From Phycisphaerales bacterium (GTDB taxonomy: Bacteria > Planctomycetota > Phycisphaerae > Phycisphaerales > UBA1924), in contig JAJDDO010000024.1 of NCBI GenBank assembly GCA_029260265.1, positions 186,001 to 250,000 on the forward strand: 64,000 bases of DNA, in the 5' to 3' direction. Both the position numbers and the translations under genes were made by a program. Below the pieces are notes generated by a model. The model saw only the letters and a list, made by a program, of their open reading frames with translations, was not told the DNA's origin and did no database searches. This document shows positions 1 through 10,252 of this stretch, piece after piece (positions within the stretch are counted from its first letter, which is position 1; every line of letters starts with the position of its first letter).

Positions 1-795
1 GTAGATACGCCCGTCTGCGCCAAGTGTTGCCTCGTGGTCTGAGAGGGCAACGGGCATGTTTGCGTTGGCGGTTGTAGACCAGCTGTTGGTTGCAAGATCA
101 TACTGGAGGACTTCGTTGGTGCGAGAGAACCCATCTGGTGAGACGCCGCCGAAGACGAGGATGTGCCCGAGCCCGTCGATGGTCGCTGCGGCGTTGCTCA
201 AGGCGATGGGCATCGGCGCGATCTGTTCCCAGAGTTCTTGTGGTCCGATGTAGCGTTCGCAGTAGGTCGAGTTGGGGTTCGCGGGTGTGGCGGATTCGCC
301 GGGGCCTCCACCGAGTGAATAGATCCGTCCTGCGTCATCTGTGCAGAAGGCGAAGTTGCTCGGCGGGGCTTGAGAGCCGCGGTCTGCGTGCTCGTGCCAG
401 GGCCCTTCGAGTGTGTTCCATTCAAAGGGGGGCTTATCGAAGTTGCCCGGCTCGGAGGGGTCGTCGCCGCCGAAGATGATGATGCGTCCGAGCGCATCCA
501 CGCCACCGCGTTGACCGAGCACATACCCGTACCCGTCGAAGCCGATTTCTTCGGTCCAGACTGGAGCGTTGATGGGTCGGGAGTAGACGGTCGCGTCTTC
601 TTGGTCGCTGGGGTTCATCCACGGTGTGCCCCCAAGGATGAAGATCGTTCCATCGAGTTCAAGCCCGAAGGCGTGTGCTTTGGCCGCACCGTTGGTGGGC
701 AGTGCGCCCTCGTCTTGCCATGTTCCCCAGGGCTGGGCGGTTGCGGTGTTGAGCAGCGATGCAGCGATGGTTAGCTGTGCGAGTGTATTGAGCAT
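1..795 (-). CDS. Kelch-repeat-like secreted protein (partial, runs off window start)
   Basis: Minus-strand frame open from ATG at 795 to position 1: MLNTLAQLTIAASLLNTATAQPWGTWQDEGALP...; repeated 'GRI(Y/I)xxGG' kelch-like blades. Absent from ORF track because it has no stop in the window. Confidence 0.75.
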   Translation of the reverse strand, partial: MLNTLAQLTIAASLLNTATAQPWGTWQDEGALPTNGAAKAHAFGLELDGTIFILGGTPWMNPSDQEDATVYSRPINAPVWTEEIGFDGYGYVLGQRGGVDALGRIIIFGGDDPSEPGNFDKPPFEWNTLEGPWHEHADRGSQAPPSNFAFCTDDAGRIYSLGGGPGESATPANPNSTYCERYIGPQELWEQIAPMPIALSNAAATIDGLGHILVFGGVSPDGFSRTNEVLQYDLATNSWSTTANANMPVALSDHEATLGADGRIY

Positions 796-2000
796 CAGTT
801 CTTCTCCGTGGGTTTCGTTGGGCAGCCGGCGTTGAATAGATCGAGGTATGCAAAGAGATCCTGGAGATTCAGGGTGTTGTCGTTGGTCATCTCGGCGGTG
901 GGGTCTGATGAGTTGAATAGTTTGAGATAGGCAAAGACATCTTGAAGGTTGAGGATGCCGTCGTGTGTGAGGTCTGGCGGGCATACATCTGTTGGTGTGA
1001 GCAAGAAGGCGCGGAAGGGGTCACCTGCGAGTGAGCCGACACCGACGATCTGTCCTGATTCATTGATTGCTTTGGCGGTGTTGAGTATCCAGGGCGAGCC
1101 GGCGTCGATCAGCGTATTGAGGTCGCTCATGGTTCCGTCTTCCCAGACGAATGCGCGGTTGTCTGATGTCCCAACAACAATGCCCGCGTCATTGATCGCC
1201 AGTGCGGAGGAGTACTGCTGGGCGAGCACGCCGAGGTCTTTGCGCGTGATGACACCGCCGGAGCCGTCGAGTGTGTAGCGGAAGGCGTGCGTGTCACCGT
1301 TGCTGATTTGGGAGATCCCGACTACTTCGTTGGCGTTGTTGATATCGTGTGCTTGTGACCAGGCACCACCGAGCGTGCCGAGGTCGGTGGGGGTTGTGCC
1401 AACCCAGAGCGTGGCGGTCGGCACGATTGCAGCGGGACGAGTTGCACTGCCGACCGCCCACCCTGAGTTGTTTAGGGACTTTGCGATGGAGTGTGATCCG
1501 CCGTTGAGCTGATCAAGCATGATCAGGCTGCCCATTTCCCAGAGGCATGCCTGCTCGTTTTGGTATCCGCCGGGAGCGGTGACGAACTTTGAACCGACGA
1601 TCTGGAGGCTGGTGTTGACTGATTGAGGCATGAACTCGGCGATCATCATCGGCATGCCGTTCTCATAGATCCATGCGTTTGAGCTCAGGTTGCCGAGCAT
1701 GTAGGAGGCAACGATTGTTTGATCGGTGTCCGTGATGGCGATTGCTTGCGCTTGAGAGTTCGGGCCCATTGTTGTGATCGTCGAGAATACACCGTTGTCG
1801 GAAGTGAAGCCGTGGTAGCGGTAGAGCAGGTCCACGGCGTATCCGGCCGCGACGCCGTGAGCATTGATCGAGGATGCGGCGGTGGCATCGCCGAGGGTTC
1901 CAAGATCGGTTACCGCGTAGTGGTCTGCGCCGTGCGCGAGCGAGAGAACCATCGAGGCTGTGGTGCATCCGAGCAGGAGTGGTCTTTGTGTGGCGTACAT
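795..2000 (-). CDS. Extracellular HAF-repeat protein with C-terminal dockerin-like tail
   Basis: MYATQRPLLLG signal peptide; repeated 'DLGTLGG...AxxINxxGxVVG' motifs; C-terminus LNLQDVFAYLKLFN...LNLQDLFAYLDLFNAGCP. ORF start trimmed to the signal-peptide Met. Confidence 0.8.
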   Translation of the reverse strand: MYATQRPLLLGCTTASMVLSLAHGADHYAVTDLGTLGDATAASSINAHGVAAGYAVDLLYRYHGFTSDNGVFSTITTMGPNSQAQAIAITDTDQTIVASYMLGNLSSNAWIYENGMPMMIAEFMPQSVNTSLQIVGSKFVTAPGGYQNEQACLWEMGSLIMLDQLNGGSHSIAKSLNNSGWAVGSATRPAAIVPTATLWVGTTPTDLGTLGGAWSQAHDINNANEVVGISQISNGDTHAFRYTLDGSGGVITRKDLGVLAQQYSSALAINDAGIVVGTSDNRAFVWEDGTMSDLNTLIDAGSPWILNTAKAINESGQIVGVGSLAGDPFRAFLLTPTDVCPPDLTHDGILNLQDVFAYLKLFNSSDPTAEMTNDNTLNLQDLFAYLDLFNAGCPTKPTEKN

Positions 2001-2011
2001 ATTCTGCTCCT

Positions 2012-3256
2012 TCAATCTTCGACCCGGTGGAAGAACGGTTCGTCGGGTGTTTGTGTGTGGCACACCGTGCAATCGGCGATGATCCCGGCCGATCCTTGGT
2101 GGAGGATTGCTTGGAGGTTGTCGGCTTGCGTGGTTGCCGGGGTGATTGCGTGGGGGCTGCCGTGACAGGCGAAGCATGAAACGCCGCCGTGCCCGATGGA
2201 GTTTCGATAGAGGGTGTTTGGTTGCTCGAAGTCAAAGCCCGGGCGTGTGTGGCAGTCTGCGCACCGTGGCTCATCGACCCAGGGGATCCGCGATGGGTCT
2301 GCGACCTCACTCATGCCGCCATGGCAATCCACACAATCGAGCCCGGCGGTGGAATGGATATCACGCTGACACTGCGCACGCCGACCCGGGTGACAAGAGT
2401 AGCAGTCATTCCCAAAGTCCACCGGGAGATCGTCAAGGCGATCCGCATGTGCGCCGTGCATCGCCGAGGAGAAGCTCGATATTCCGGGTTGCCCGGGGGC
2501 GCCCAATGCGGGATCGGAATGGCATGAGGCGCAGAACACGGGCTGGTTGGCTTCGAGGTTGGTGTTGTGAATCCGATCATGGTCACGGAGCACATCGATC
2601 TCGACATTGGACCCGGGTTGCGGGTCGCCGTGGCAAACATTGCAGGAGAGTTCCCAGGATACGGGGAGCACGGTTTGCGTCTGTGCGACGAGCCCTGTGC
2701 CTTCTTTGTGGACGGTGATTGTTGCGAGCTGGTAGGGGTTGATTCTGCCGGCATCGTCCTCGGGTGTGATCGGTATGCCGGTGACTTCCCATTTGTCTTG
2801 GTGCGGGGTCATGGTGCCGCTCATCGCGTTTCCGGTGAGCCCGACATCGGCAGGGAGATCAACGCCGAGCAGGTCTTGATCGTACTTCCAGAAGTTGGAT
2901 TTGGTTGACGAGTGTGTATTGCCCGGGATTGAGTATTCGAGCGTGAAATCGCTGCCCTCAGAGACATCGATGATATCCGGCCCGTCCCCGCGTTTGATGA
3001 CTACCGCTTGGACGGTGTTGAATGGGGGGAGGATCATGAAGTGCGAGAAATCCCGCATCATGCAGTGCATCCCGAGGTCATTGTTTGCGAGGACCACGAA
3101 GCTGTCGGACCCGCGATCATCGGGGGTTGCCATTCCGGCGAGGGCGGTGATGGCAATGACACCCCCGCCGAGGATGTACGCGAGGATCGTGCGTTTTTGT
3201 ATGCGGTTCCTTCGAGGTCCTTGCGAGGGGTTGGGTCTGCGTGGTCGAGTAATCAT
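2012..3256 (-). CDS. Multiheme c-type cytochrome (7 CXXCH)
   Basis: CNVCH, CASCH, CYSCH, CVDCH, CADCH, CFACH, CTVCH; N-terminal TM segment ILAYILGGGVIAITALAG. Confidence 0.85.
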   Translation of the reverse strand: MITRPRRPNPSQGPRRNRIQKRTILAYILGGGVIAITALAGMATPDDRGSDSFVVLANNDLGMHCMMRDFSHFMILPPFNTVQAVVIKRGDGPDIIDVSEGSDFTLEYSIPGNTHSSTKSNFWKYDQDLLGVDLPADVGLTGNAMSGTMTPHQDKWEVTGIPITPEDDAGRINPYQLATITVHKEGTGLVAQTQTVLPVSWELSCNVCHGDPQPGSNVEIDVLRDHDRIHNTNLEANQPVFCASCHSDPALGAPGQPGISSFSSAMHGAHADRLDDLPVDFGNDCYSCHPGRRAQCQRDIHSTAGLDCVDCHGGMSEVADPSRIPWVDEPRCADCHTRPGFDFEQPNTLYRNSIGHGGVSCFACHGSPHAITPATTQADNLQAILHQGSAGIIADCTVCHTQTPDEPFFHRVED

Positions 3257-3435
3257 GAATGAACTCCTGTGCCAGGGCGTGTTCCTGTGCACGGAGTATG
3301 TGTTGCAACTCGTGTGCCAAAGTCGACTGTGAGCTTGGCGATGAGTAGGGCAGGGTGTGAAGATGAGATGGCCACGCGGGGCCACATGTCGGCGTGAGCA
3401 TGGCCAGCATTCACCGATACAGGAAGGCCGGAAGG

Positions 3436-4896
3436 TCAGGGACACCCGGCGTTGTAGAGCGCGAGATAGGCGAAGATGTCCTGCAGATTGAAGAGCCCTT
3501 GGCCGGTGAGATCCGCGATTGGATCTTGCGCGTTGAACAGATCAAGGTAGGCGAAGAGGTCCTGCAGGTTCAGCAACCCTTCGCCGGTGATATCGGCGAA
3601 GCAGTCGGTGAGCGGGATGTCCTCGGGGGAGATCACGCCGTCGTAGTTGAGATCGAAGAAATGGAACTCGAGCCCGAAGCTTTCGATGCCGATCGAGCCG
3701 TTCACCGTTCCGTCGTTATCATGCGATGATCCGTCTTCATCGTGGATGTATTCTTCGATGACTTCAGCGTCATTGGCATCATGTATTTCGTTGAGATCAA
3801 GGTCGGCGTAGTGTTCGTTGAATCCGGTGTCGGTCCAGATGTAAAATGATGAAGGCTGTGGAGTGGTGGGGGCGGTACCGATGAGAGCTGTGGCTTTCCA
3901 GTCGCTTGGGTTGTTGAACTCGTCGAAGTCTTTATCCCGCCAGTCGTCGGTCAGGCTCGCGAGCGGCCCGGTTGCGAAATCTGCTCCGATGATCAGATCA
4001 TCAATTGCTTCTTCGAGGGAGGTGTGGTTGAGCAGGCTGAGATCGATCGGCTGTTTGGGTTCACCGGCGAGCATTCCTGCTCCGGTGTTTGTGATCGGGA
4101 AAATGAGTGTGATGGTTGTTTTGTCGGTGATCGTGCTGTGGACAAATCGGAGATTGACCACTGGATCGAAGAGCCCGAAGTCCGAACCGCCGAAGGTTGC
4201 TCCGAGGGGCTGAAATGATTGGAAGCGTTCGAAGAATCGACCGGAGACAACCCATGATTCCCCAGCATTAAAGAGCGAGTCCATATTGCCATCTTGGGAG
4301 ACAATCGTCGGCGAAAAGCAGCCGCACAAAACAAGTGAGAACTCTGCACCGGTCCGTTCGAACTGGGGGGAGGAGTAGAAGTTTGAATCGAGGTCTGATC
4401 CGCTCTGGATCATTCTCTCAGCGATTGAACCGCTCGGGCTGTTGCCGAACCGCGCGACATTGGCGAGGTACCGGTTGCGGGCGAGGGGCATCAGCTCGCC
4501 GCCGGAGTCTTTCTGGTGGTCGATATCCAACTCGATAAAGCCTGTGAGCGGGCGGGGTCCGAATCGCGCGGGGTCGTAGGCGAAGCCGTTGAGCCCGATT
4601 GGGCCCGGCGGCGAGATGAGCCCGTCGAGCACGACCTCGATACGGAGGATGTCCGCATCGCCGGCGTTGATTGAACCGATGTATGGATCGATGGCTGGGT
4701 TGATCGGCGACCAGCCCTGGGTCGAGACCGAGAGCAGATCGATCGGGGTGAATCCGATCGGCAGTGGTGCGTCGTTGCCTAGATCGGTGCGGCGGATGAG
4801 GGCATCGCCCTGTAGGTCTGTCCAGATGCCCGATCCTGCAAGGGAGCATGTTGCGATGGATGCGAGGACCGCCAATGTGCATGCGAGGGTGTTCAT
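3436..4896 (-). CDS. Secreted hypothetical protein with dockerin-like C-terminus
   Basis: Signal peptide MNTLACTLAVLASIATCSLAG; tail LLNLQDLFAYLDLFNAQDPIADLTGQGLFNLQDIFAYLALYNAGCP. Confidence 0.75.
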   Translation of the reverse strand: MNTLACTLAVLASIATCSLAGSGIWTDLQGDALIRRTDLGNDAPLPIGFTPIDLLSVSTQGWSPINPAIDPYIGSINAGDADILRIEVVLDGLISPPGPIGLNGFAYDPARFGPRPLTGFIELDIDHQKDSGGELMPLARNRYLANVARFGNSPSGSIAERMIQSGSDLDSNFYSSPQFERTGAEFSLVLCGCFSPTIVSQDGNMDSLFNAGESWVVSGRFFERFQSFQPLGATFGGSDFGLFDPVVNLRFVHSTITDKTTITLIFPITNTGAGMLAGEPKQPIDLSLLNHTSLEEAIDDLIIGADFATGPLASLTDDWRDKDFDEFNNPSDWKATALIGTAPTTPQPSSFYIWTDTGFNEHYADLDLNEIHDANDAEVIEEYIHDEDGSSHDNDGTVNGSIGIESFGLEFHFFDLNYDGVISPEDIPLTDCFADITGEGLLNLQDLFAYLDLFNAQDPIADLTGQGLFNLQDIFAYLALYNAGCP

Positions 4897-6341
4897 AGTT
4901 GATTCACCTTGTGCTCGCTGGTCATGATGTCGTAGCGTGTGATCCGGTAGCGGAAACTCGAACGCTGCATCCCGATGAGCTTGGCGGCACGCGATACATT
5001 CCCCTGGGTGTATTCGAGTGCCTGGATCATCAGTTCCCGCTCGATTTCCGAAGCGGTGTGGATGCCCGCCTGGAAATCGAAACGGATTCTCTCTCCGCCA
5101 TTGGGATCTATTTGTGTGGCGCTTGTGTCAACGGAGCGGAGGGCTAAGTCTTGGATTGAGATGACATTGGTCTTTGCGAGCATGGCTGCTCGCTGGACCG
5201 CGTTGAATAGCTCGCGCACATTGCCAGCCCATTCATACTGCGCGATTGCTTGCTTGGCTTCATCGCTCAGGGTTGCGGTGGGGAGCCCGTATTCTGAGCG
5301 AAGGGAGTTGAGCATCGACTCTGCGATCAGCACGGCGTCTTGACCACGGTCTCGCAATGCGGGCAGCGGGATCGAGAATGCGTTGATCCGGAACAGCAGA
5401 TCTCCGCGGAACTGTCCAGATTTTACCATCTCGTCGAGGTATTTGTTGGTGGCTGCGATGACTCGCATTTTTACTGGTCTGGATTTGCTTGCGCCGACCC
5501 GACGGATGAGCCCGTGTTCTATGACGGAGAGCAGCTTGCTTTGCAAAGCAAGGTCGAGGTCCCCGATCTCATCGAGGAAGAGTGTGCCGCCGTCTGCCAT
5601 CTCGAAGAGCCCATCGCGTGAGTCCTTTGCATCGGTGAATGCGCCTTTTTCATGGCCGAAGAGCTCGGATTCGATCAATGATGCGGGCAGGGCGGTGCAG
5701 TTGACATGCACGAATGGTCGATCGCGCTCGGGGCTTGCATCGTGGATGTACCTGGCGAGGACACCTTTCCCGGATCCTGTTTCGCCCGTGACCAGTATGG
5801 TCATCAGCGCTCCGCCCGGTGCGTTGCTCAGATCCAGTGTCCGATTGGTCACCGGGATCTGGGCGAGGCGTTTGGCAAGCTCGACGGATTCGATCCAGTT
5901 TGGGGATTGCCCCAGCGGGAGATCGGTGTTGCGTTGGGCGCGATCGAGGCGTTGATAGAGCCTGAGCCGACGGGTTTCATCTAGGCGGTGGATTAATCGT
6001 TCGGTGGTGAGCAGGAGTTGCTTGAGTTGGACTGGCTTTGAGAGGTAATCGTCTGCGCCGTGCTTCATTGCGAGCACGGCATCGTCAACGGTGGCGTAAG
6101 CGGTCATCATGATGATCCCGCCGCGGTACCCGTTATCGCGGAGTTCCTTGATGAACTCGATCCCCGATTCGGATCCTAGATTGACATCAGACAAGATCAG
6201 GTCGAAGTGGGTTTCGGTGAATGCTTCGCGTGCGGCCGTGATGGAGTCGGATTCATGCACCCAATAGCCGGCTTTGCTCAGTGCTCGGGCAATGGCTAGC
6301 CTGAGGTTTTCATCATCTTCGATGAGCAGAATATTGGCCAC
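4893..6341 (-). CDS. Sigma-54-dependent NtrC-family response regulator
   Basis: Receiver MANILLIEDDENLR; AAA+ GETGSGKGVLARYIH, ESELFGHEKGAFTDA; C-terminal Fis-type HTH. Confidence 0.93.
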   Translation of the reverse strand: MANILLIEDDENLRLAIARALSKAGYWVHESDSITAAREAFTETHFDLILSDVNLGSESGIEFIKELRDNGYRGGIIMMTAYATVDDAVLAMKHGADDYLSKPVQLKQLLLTTERLIHRLDETRRLRLYQRLDRAQRNTDLPLGQSPNWIESVELAKRLAQIPVTNRTLDLSNAPGGALMTILVTGETGSGKGVLARYIHDASPERDRPFVHVNCTALPASLIESELFGHEKGAFTDAKDSRDGLFEMADGGTLFLDEIGDLDLALQSKLLSVIEHGLIRRVGASKSRPVKMRVIAATNKYLDEMVKSGQFRGDLLFRINAFSIPLPALRDRGQDAVLIAESMLNSLRSEYGLPTATLSDEAKQAIAQYEWAGNVRELFNAVQRAAMLAKTNVISIQDLALRSVDTSATQIDPNGGERIRFDFQAGIHTASEIERELMIQALEYTQGNVSRAAKLIGMQRSSFRYRITRYDIMTSEHKVNQL

Positions 6342-6371
6342 TTGGTTCCTTTATCGGCCAGGGTTGGCCAT

Positions 6372-7832
6372 TCATGCTTTCGGTTTGGATGAGGAATCCA
6401 TCGGGATCATCATCTCAAAGGCGGTTCCGGTCTGCTTGGTGGTACTCACGGGTGATTCCACGGTGATCTGTCCTTGATGCTGATCGATCACGCGTTGACA
6501 TACTGCAAGCCCGATGCCAGTCCCGGATTTGCGTGTAGTGAAGTATGGTCGAAAGATAGCTCGGTGCAAGTGTTCGGGGATCATCGGGCCATCATCAACG
6601 ACTCGCAAGGTCCAATAATCTCCGGAATCGGCGGTATCAAGATGGGCCAGAATCTCGGTTGATTCGTTTGCGAAATCGATCGCGTTGCTCAGCAGTGTTG
6701 TGATCGCGTGCTCGAGGTGGTGGGGGTCGCCGATCGCGGATTGGGGGGCGTGCCCGATGGTGAATCGGAGCGATCGCCCGCGCGATTCACAGGCGGAGAG
6801 GTGGGTATTGATGACTCCCTGGACGAGTCTTTCTGGGGAGTATTCTCCTAGGTGCATTTCAAGTGGAGCGGATATGCGGAGCATCTCTTTGAGCCAAGAC
6901 TCGAACCGATCTACGGTGGAGATGATGCGTTGCTGAAGATCTTGCAGATCTGAATCGGGGTCGAGTTCGTCCTTGGTGGTTTCTGCCAGTGCGCGGATTC
7001 CCGCGAGCGGGGTCCGCAGGTTGTGCACCGTCATCTGGGCCATCTCGCCCATAGCTGCGAGCCGTTCTTGCTCGATCCGTTGGTCTTGCATCGTGAGGAT
7101 CAGGCTGCCCATCCGGTTGAACTCTTCGCTCAGAAGTCCGAGCTCATCGGTTGATTCAACCGGGATTTTATGATCGAACTCGCCGGAGGCGAACCGGTCT
7201 GCCCCTTCGCGGAGGCGTTCGATCGGGGCGAAGACCCATCTACGGATGAACATGACCATGACCAGCCCGATCGCGATTGCGCCGATGAGTGAAACGAGGA
7301 GAATGGAGTAGATGTTTCTCTGCAACGCGGTGCTGTAGTCCGCGGCGAGCTTTGCATCTTCGAGTATCCGCCCCTCGACGCGTTCGATGAGTTCGTGGCG
7401 TTGATCGAGGGCGGAGATGAGCGCTTCGGCATCAGCTCTGCTCTCTGTGTTTTCCCAGCGGTCGGTAAGTTGGGTGATTGCAGCCGAGCGGGTCCGCATG
7501 TTGTGTATCGTGTTGATTCCGGATCGGAGGCTTGTGGTGGGCAGAGACTCAAGGATTCGGAGAATGTCGCCGCTTTGTTGTTCGAGCAATCGGAGAGAGC
7601 GGGCGTGCTCGGCGATGTCTTGGTTGTGTGTGGTTTGTGTAGCGATGTCGATTTCTTGTTCGCCGAGCCGCTTGATTGCGTGCAAATGATGCATCACGGA
7701 CTGGATAGATTGCAATGGGTTTGCCAGCTCTCGTTCCAAGAAACGGATGCTCCATACACTGACTGAAACATTGACCGCGAGTGTGAAGACGAGCAGGGCG
7801 AGCACGAATGAGAGTTTGGTTCGTAGGCGCAT
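6372..7832 (-). CDS. Sensor histidine kinase (HAMP, HisKA, HATPase)
   Basis: MAQMTVHNLRTPLAGIRA H-box; VVDDGPMIP, GTGIGLAVCQRVIDQHQG; adjacent to NtrC-like regulator. Confidence 0.92.
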   Translation of the reverse strand: MRLRTKLSFVLALLVFTLAVNVSVSVWSIRFLERELANPLQSIQSVMHHLHAIKRLGEQEIDIATQTTHNQDIAEHARSLRLLEQQSGDILRILESLPTTSLRSGINTIHNMRTRSAAITQLTDRWENTESRADAEALISALDQRHELIERVEGRILEDAKLAADYSTALQRNIYSILLVSLIGAIAIGLVMVMFIRRWVFAPIERLREGADRFASGEFDHKIPVESTDELGLLSEEFNRMGSLILTMQDQRIEQERLAAMGEMAQMTVHNLRTPLAGIRALAETTKDELDPDSDLQDLQQRIISTVDRFESWLKEMLRISAPLEMHLGEYSPERLVQGVINTHLSACESRGRSLRFTIGHAPQSAIGDPHHLEHAITTLLSNAIDFANESTEILAHLDTADSGDYWTLRVVDDGPMIPEHLHRAIFRPYFTTRKSGTGIGLAVCQRVIDQHQGQITVESPVSTTKQTGTAFEMMIPMDSSSKPKA

Positions 7833-7835
7833 GGT

Positions 7836-8621
7836 TTATCGCGTGGGCTGGAAATCCCATCGCCATCCAGGCTCATGCTCTGGGTCTGATGAGGATGCGA
7901 CATGCCCGTCCATGAATGCGGCATTCGCGTGCCCGTTGTGGCGTGTGCCTGGGAACCAGACGCGATCGCCCGCGTAGGGGCCGCGTGAATCCAGCGAAGG
8001 CGCTGTGTAGAGGGGATTCACACCGAGCGTGAGGGCTTGTTGCCCGTCGATATCGATCAAGAGCGGGACGCTCGACTGCTGGAGGATTGATGAGCGCAGT
8101 CTGGCCTTGATCGCGCGGGGGCGGCCGCGTGAATCGAGTACCTCGATGCGGTTGAGGCGGGCGTTGAACCCGAAAGAGACGCCCTGTGGCGGGCCGATGG
8201 CTCCGGCGCTGCATGCGAGGTTGTTTCTCAGTGTCACGGATTGGGACACGCTTGGGCATCGCATGGGGTCGTTGCCGTTGGAGTCGGGGGTTTGGTGCGC
8301 AGATTGATCTTGGCCCCATCTCCAGAACTCATCGACGCCGTACTGGCTTTCTTGGAAGGTCTCGATCTGGAAGGTCGTTCTATCGTGATCATCCCCGCGA
8401 TCGCCGTGGAGTTCATTGTCGGCGAAGATCTGGAAATCAAATGCGACCGCGCGTTGGGCCATCTGGCATTGGTAGCTGCGTGCCCGCTCGAGCGAAGCGG
8501 AGAGCATCGGGAGAAGAACTCCAAAGAGTGCGGTGACCAACGCGATGACCACGAGCACTTCGATGAGGGAGAAGCCCGCATGTGTTCGCAGCGACGCAGA
8601 ATGGTTTCCGGAGACCCGCAT
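7836..8621 (-). CDS. Prepilin-type N-terminal cleavage/methylation protein (DUF1559-like)
   Basis: AGFSLIEVLVVIALVTALFGVLLPML; C-terminal HNGHANAAFMDGHV. Confidence 0.88.
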   Translation of the reverse strand: MRVSGNHSASLRTHAGFSLIEVLVVIALVTALFGVLLPMLSASLERARSYQCQMAQRAVAFDFQIFADNELHGDRGDDHDRTTFQIETFQESQYGVDEFWRWGQDQSAHQTPDSNGNDPMRCPSVSQSVTLRNNLACSAGAIGPPQGVSFGFNARLNRIEVLDSRGRPRAIKARLRSSILQQSSVPLLIDIDGQQALTLGVNPLYTAPSLDSRGPYAGDRVWFPGTRHNGHANAAFMDGHVASSSDPEHEPGWRWDFQPTR

Positions 8622-8788
8622 GCCGCGAGTTTAGCACGGATCGCGGGGGATAGAAAAGGAATATGTTGGATAAACCTCCGCATTCCGGATGATCGAGATC
8701 CGGTAAAACGATCTCTCCTGACTCATTTTTACGGTGGGTGGGCGGAACCCGGACGTTTATTCGACTGAGGCATAGGTGTGAGAACTGG

Positions 8789-10252
8789 TCATCCGGAAGG
8801 AACTTGAATCTCTGGATTTGGGATCTGGAGGACAAGGATCAGTTGCTTGGTTGCCGCGTCGATGTGGGCGCTGAGTGTTGATGGCAGGCTCTGGGCGAGG
8901 GTTTGGGCGACGGCGAGCCCCATGCCGAAGCTGCCGGCGGATCGAGAGGGGTCCGCTTGCCAGAAGGGTTCAAAGATACGCTGAACCAATGACTCATCGG
9001 GCGATTCGGTCGTGTTTGAGAACCGGATCTCGATGGCGTCGTGGGCGCGGCAGCATGTGATTGTTGCGTCCGTGTTCGGGGTCGCGTAGCGTGCGATGTT
9101 TGAGATGAGATTGTTGATGATGCAGGTGACGACCTCGTGGTTTGATTTTATTGTGAGGAGATCGGGGGCGTTGATTTTCAAGCGGATCTGGTTCTCTTCG
9201 AGGGCGGAGCGGTGATTGGCTGCGGCGGCATTGATGGTGTCAACAATATTGAACTCGGTGGTTGAGTGTTGGGTGCGTGGTGATTGGCCGCGGGCGATGC
9301 TGAGCAGTTGTACGAGCAAGGATTCGACTTCAGCGGAGGCATCCACGACTTCTTTGAGCGCGGGTGCGGCGGAGCCGGTCTGGTTTTCGCGGAGGGCGAC
9401 CTCGGCGATGGTCCGGATCTCGGCGAGCGGTGTTCGCAGCTCGTGGGCTGCGGCGGCGGTGAATCGCTTTTCTTTGGCGAATGCCTCCGCGAGCCTGGCG
9501 AGCAGGTCGTTGATGCGGTGGGCGGAGTCCACGAGTTCGGTCGGCATGTGTGCGATATCGAGGCGCGCGTCGAGTGAGTGGGCGTCGATCGAGCGGATCT
9601 CTCGGTTCATTTGGTGCAGCGGGCGAAGCCCGTGGCGGACGGACAGAAGGATGACCAGAGGTATGATGAACGCGAGCATCGCTCCCATCGCGAGAAGCCA
9701 CCATCGAACCGCAGCGGTTGTCTGGAGCATTGGCTCTTTGGTCACCACGACGACAACGAGCCCGGCTGCGGAGTCGATCGGTTCGAGTTGGTGTGGATCG
9801 GTATCGTGATCTTCATCGTCGAGGTTCTCGTGTTCAAGCTCGAATCGAAGGGAGACCGCCCTGCCCGGGCGTCCATCAGGGAGGGGCATGTCCCAGTAGA
9901 GCGCGGAATCTGGTGGTTGGGTCTCGGGGTGGGTGATGATCGGATCGAGTTGGGACCGGGCTGACCATGTCAGCGAGGTGCCCGTGGAGGTATCGACCCA
10001 GAGTTGGAAGTGGGCTTCACTTTCGTCGCCTTCGAAGAGTGAGTTTCGATCCGCAGAATATTCGAACTCGATGATGTCTTCATCGATGTTGGTGAGTGAG
10101 GCGAGGGCGAGGGCGTGTGATTCGAGGGTCTGGTCGAGTTGATGGTGCATCATGGCCCGGACGCCGAAATAGACGCCTGCGCTCGCTGCCGCGACACTGA
10201 TGGTGAGCACTATGAGCGCGGTCAGCGCGATCTGATGGGCAATTGACTTCAT
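8789..10252 (-). CDS. Sensor histidine kinase
   Basis: MKSIAHQIALTALIVLTISVAAASAG; AAAHELRTPLAEIRTIAE; GSFGMGLAVAQTLAQ. ATGA overlap with upstream regulator. Confidence 0.92.
   Translation of the reverse strand: MKSIAHQIALTALIVLTISVAAASAGVYFGVRAMMHHQLDQTLESHALALASLTNIDEDIIEFEYSADRNSLFEGDESEAHFQLWVDTSTGTSLTWSARSQLDPIITHPETQPPDSALYWDMPLPDGRPGRAVSLRFELEHENLDDEDHDTDPHQLEPIDSAAGLVVVVVTKEPMLQTTAAVRWWLLAMGAMLAFIIPLVILLSVRHGLRPLHQMNREIRSIDAHSLDARLDIAHMPTELVDSAHRINDLLARLAEAFAKEKRFTAAAAHELRTPLAEIRTIAEVALRENQTGSAAPALKEVVDASAEVESLLVQLLSIARGQSPRTQHSTTEFNIVDTINAAAANHRSALEENQIRLKINAPDLLTIKSNHEVVTCIINNLISNIARYATPNTDATITCCRAHDAIEIRFSNTTESPDESLVQRIFEPFWQADPSRSAGSFGMGLAVAQTLAQSLPSTLSAHIDAATKQLILVLQIPNPEIQVPSG

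Noticed and set aside
2146-2718. Long antisense ORFs across many genes (e.g. 2146-2718, 15661-15924, 16644-17009, 26797-27429, 29669-30430, 54809-55525)
   Set aside because: High-GC shadow ORFs opposite clearly recognisable proteins; composition Arg/Ser/Pro-rich with no family motifs.
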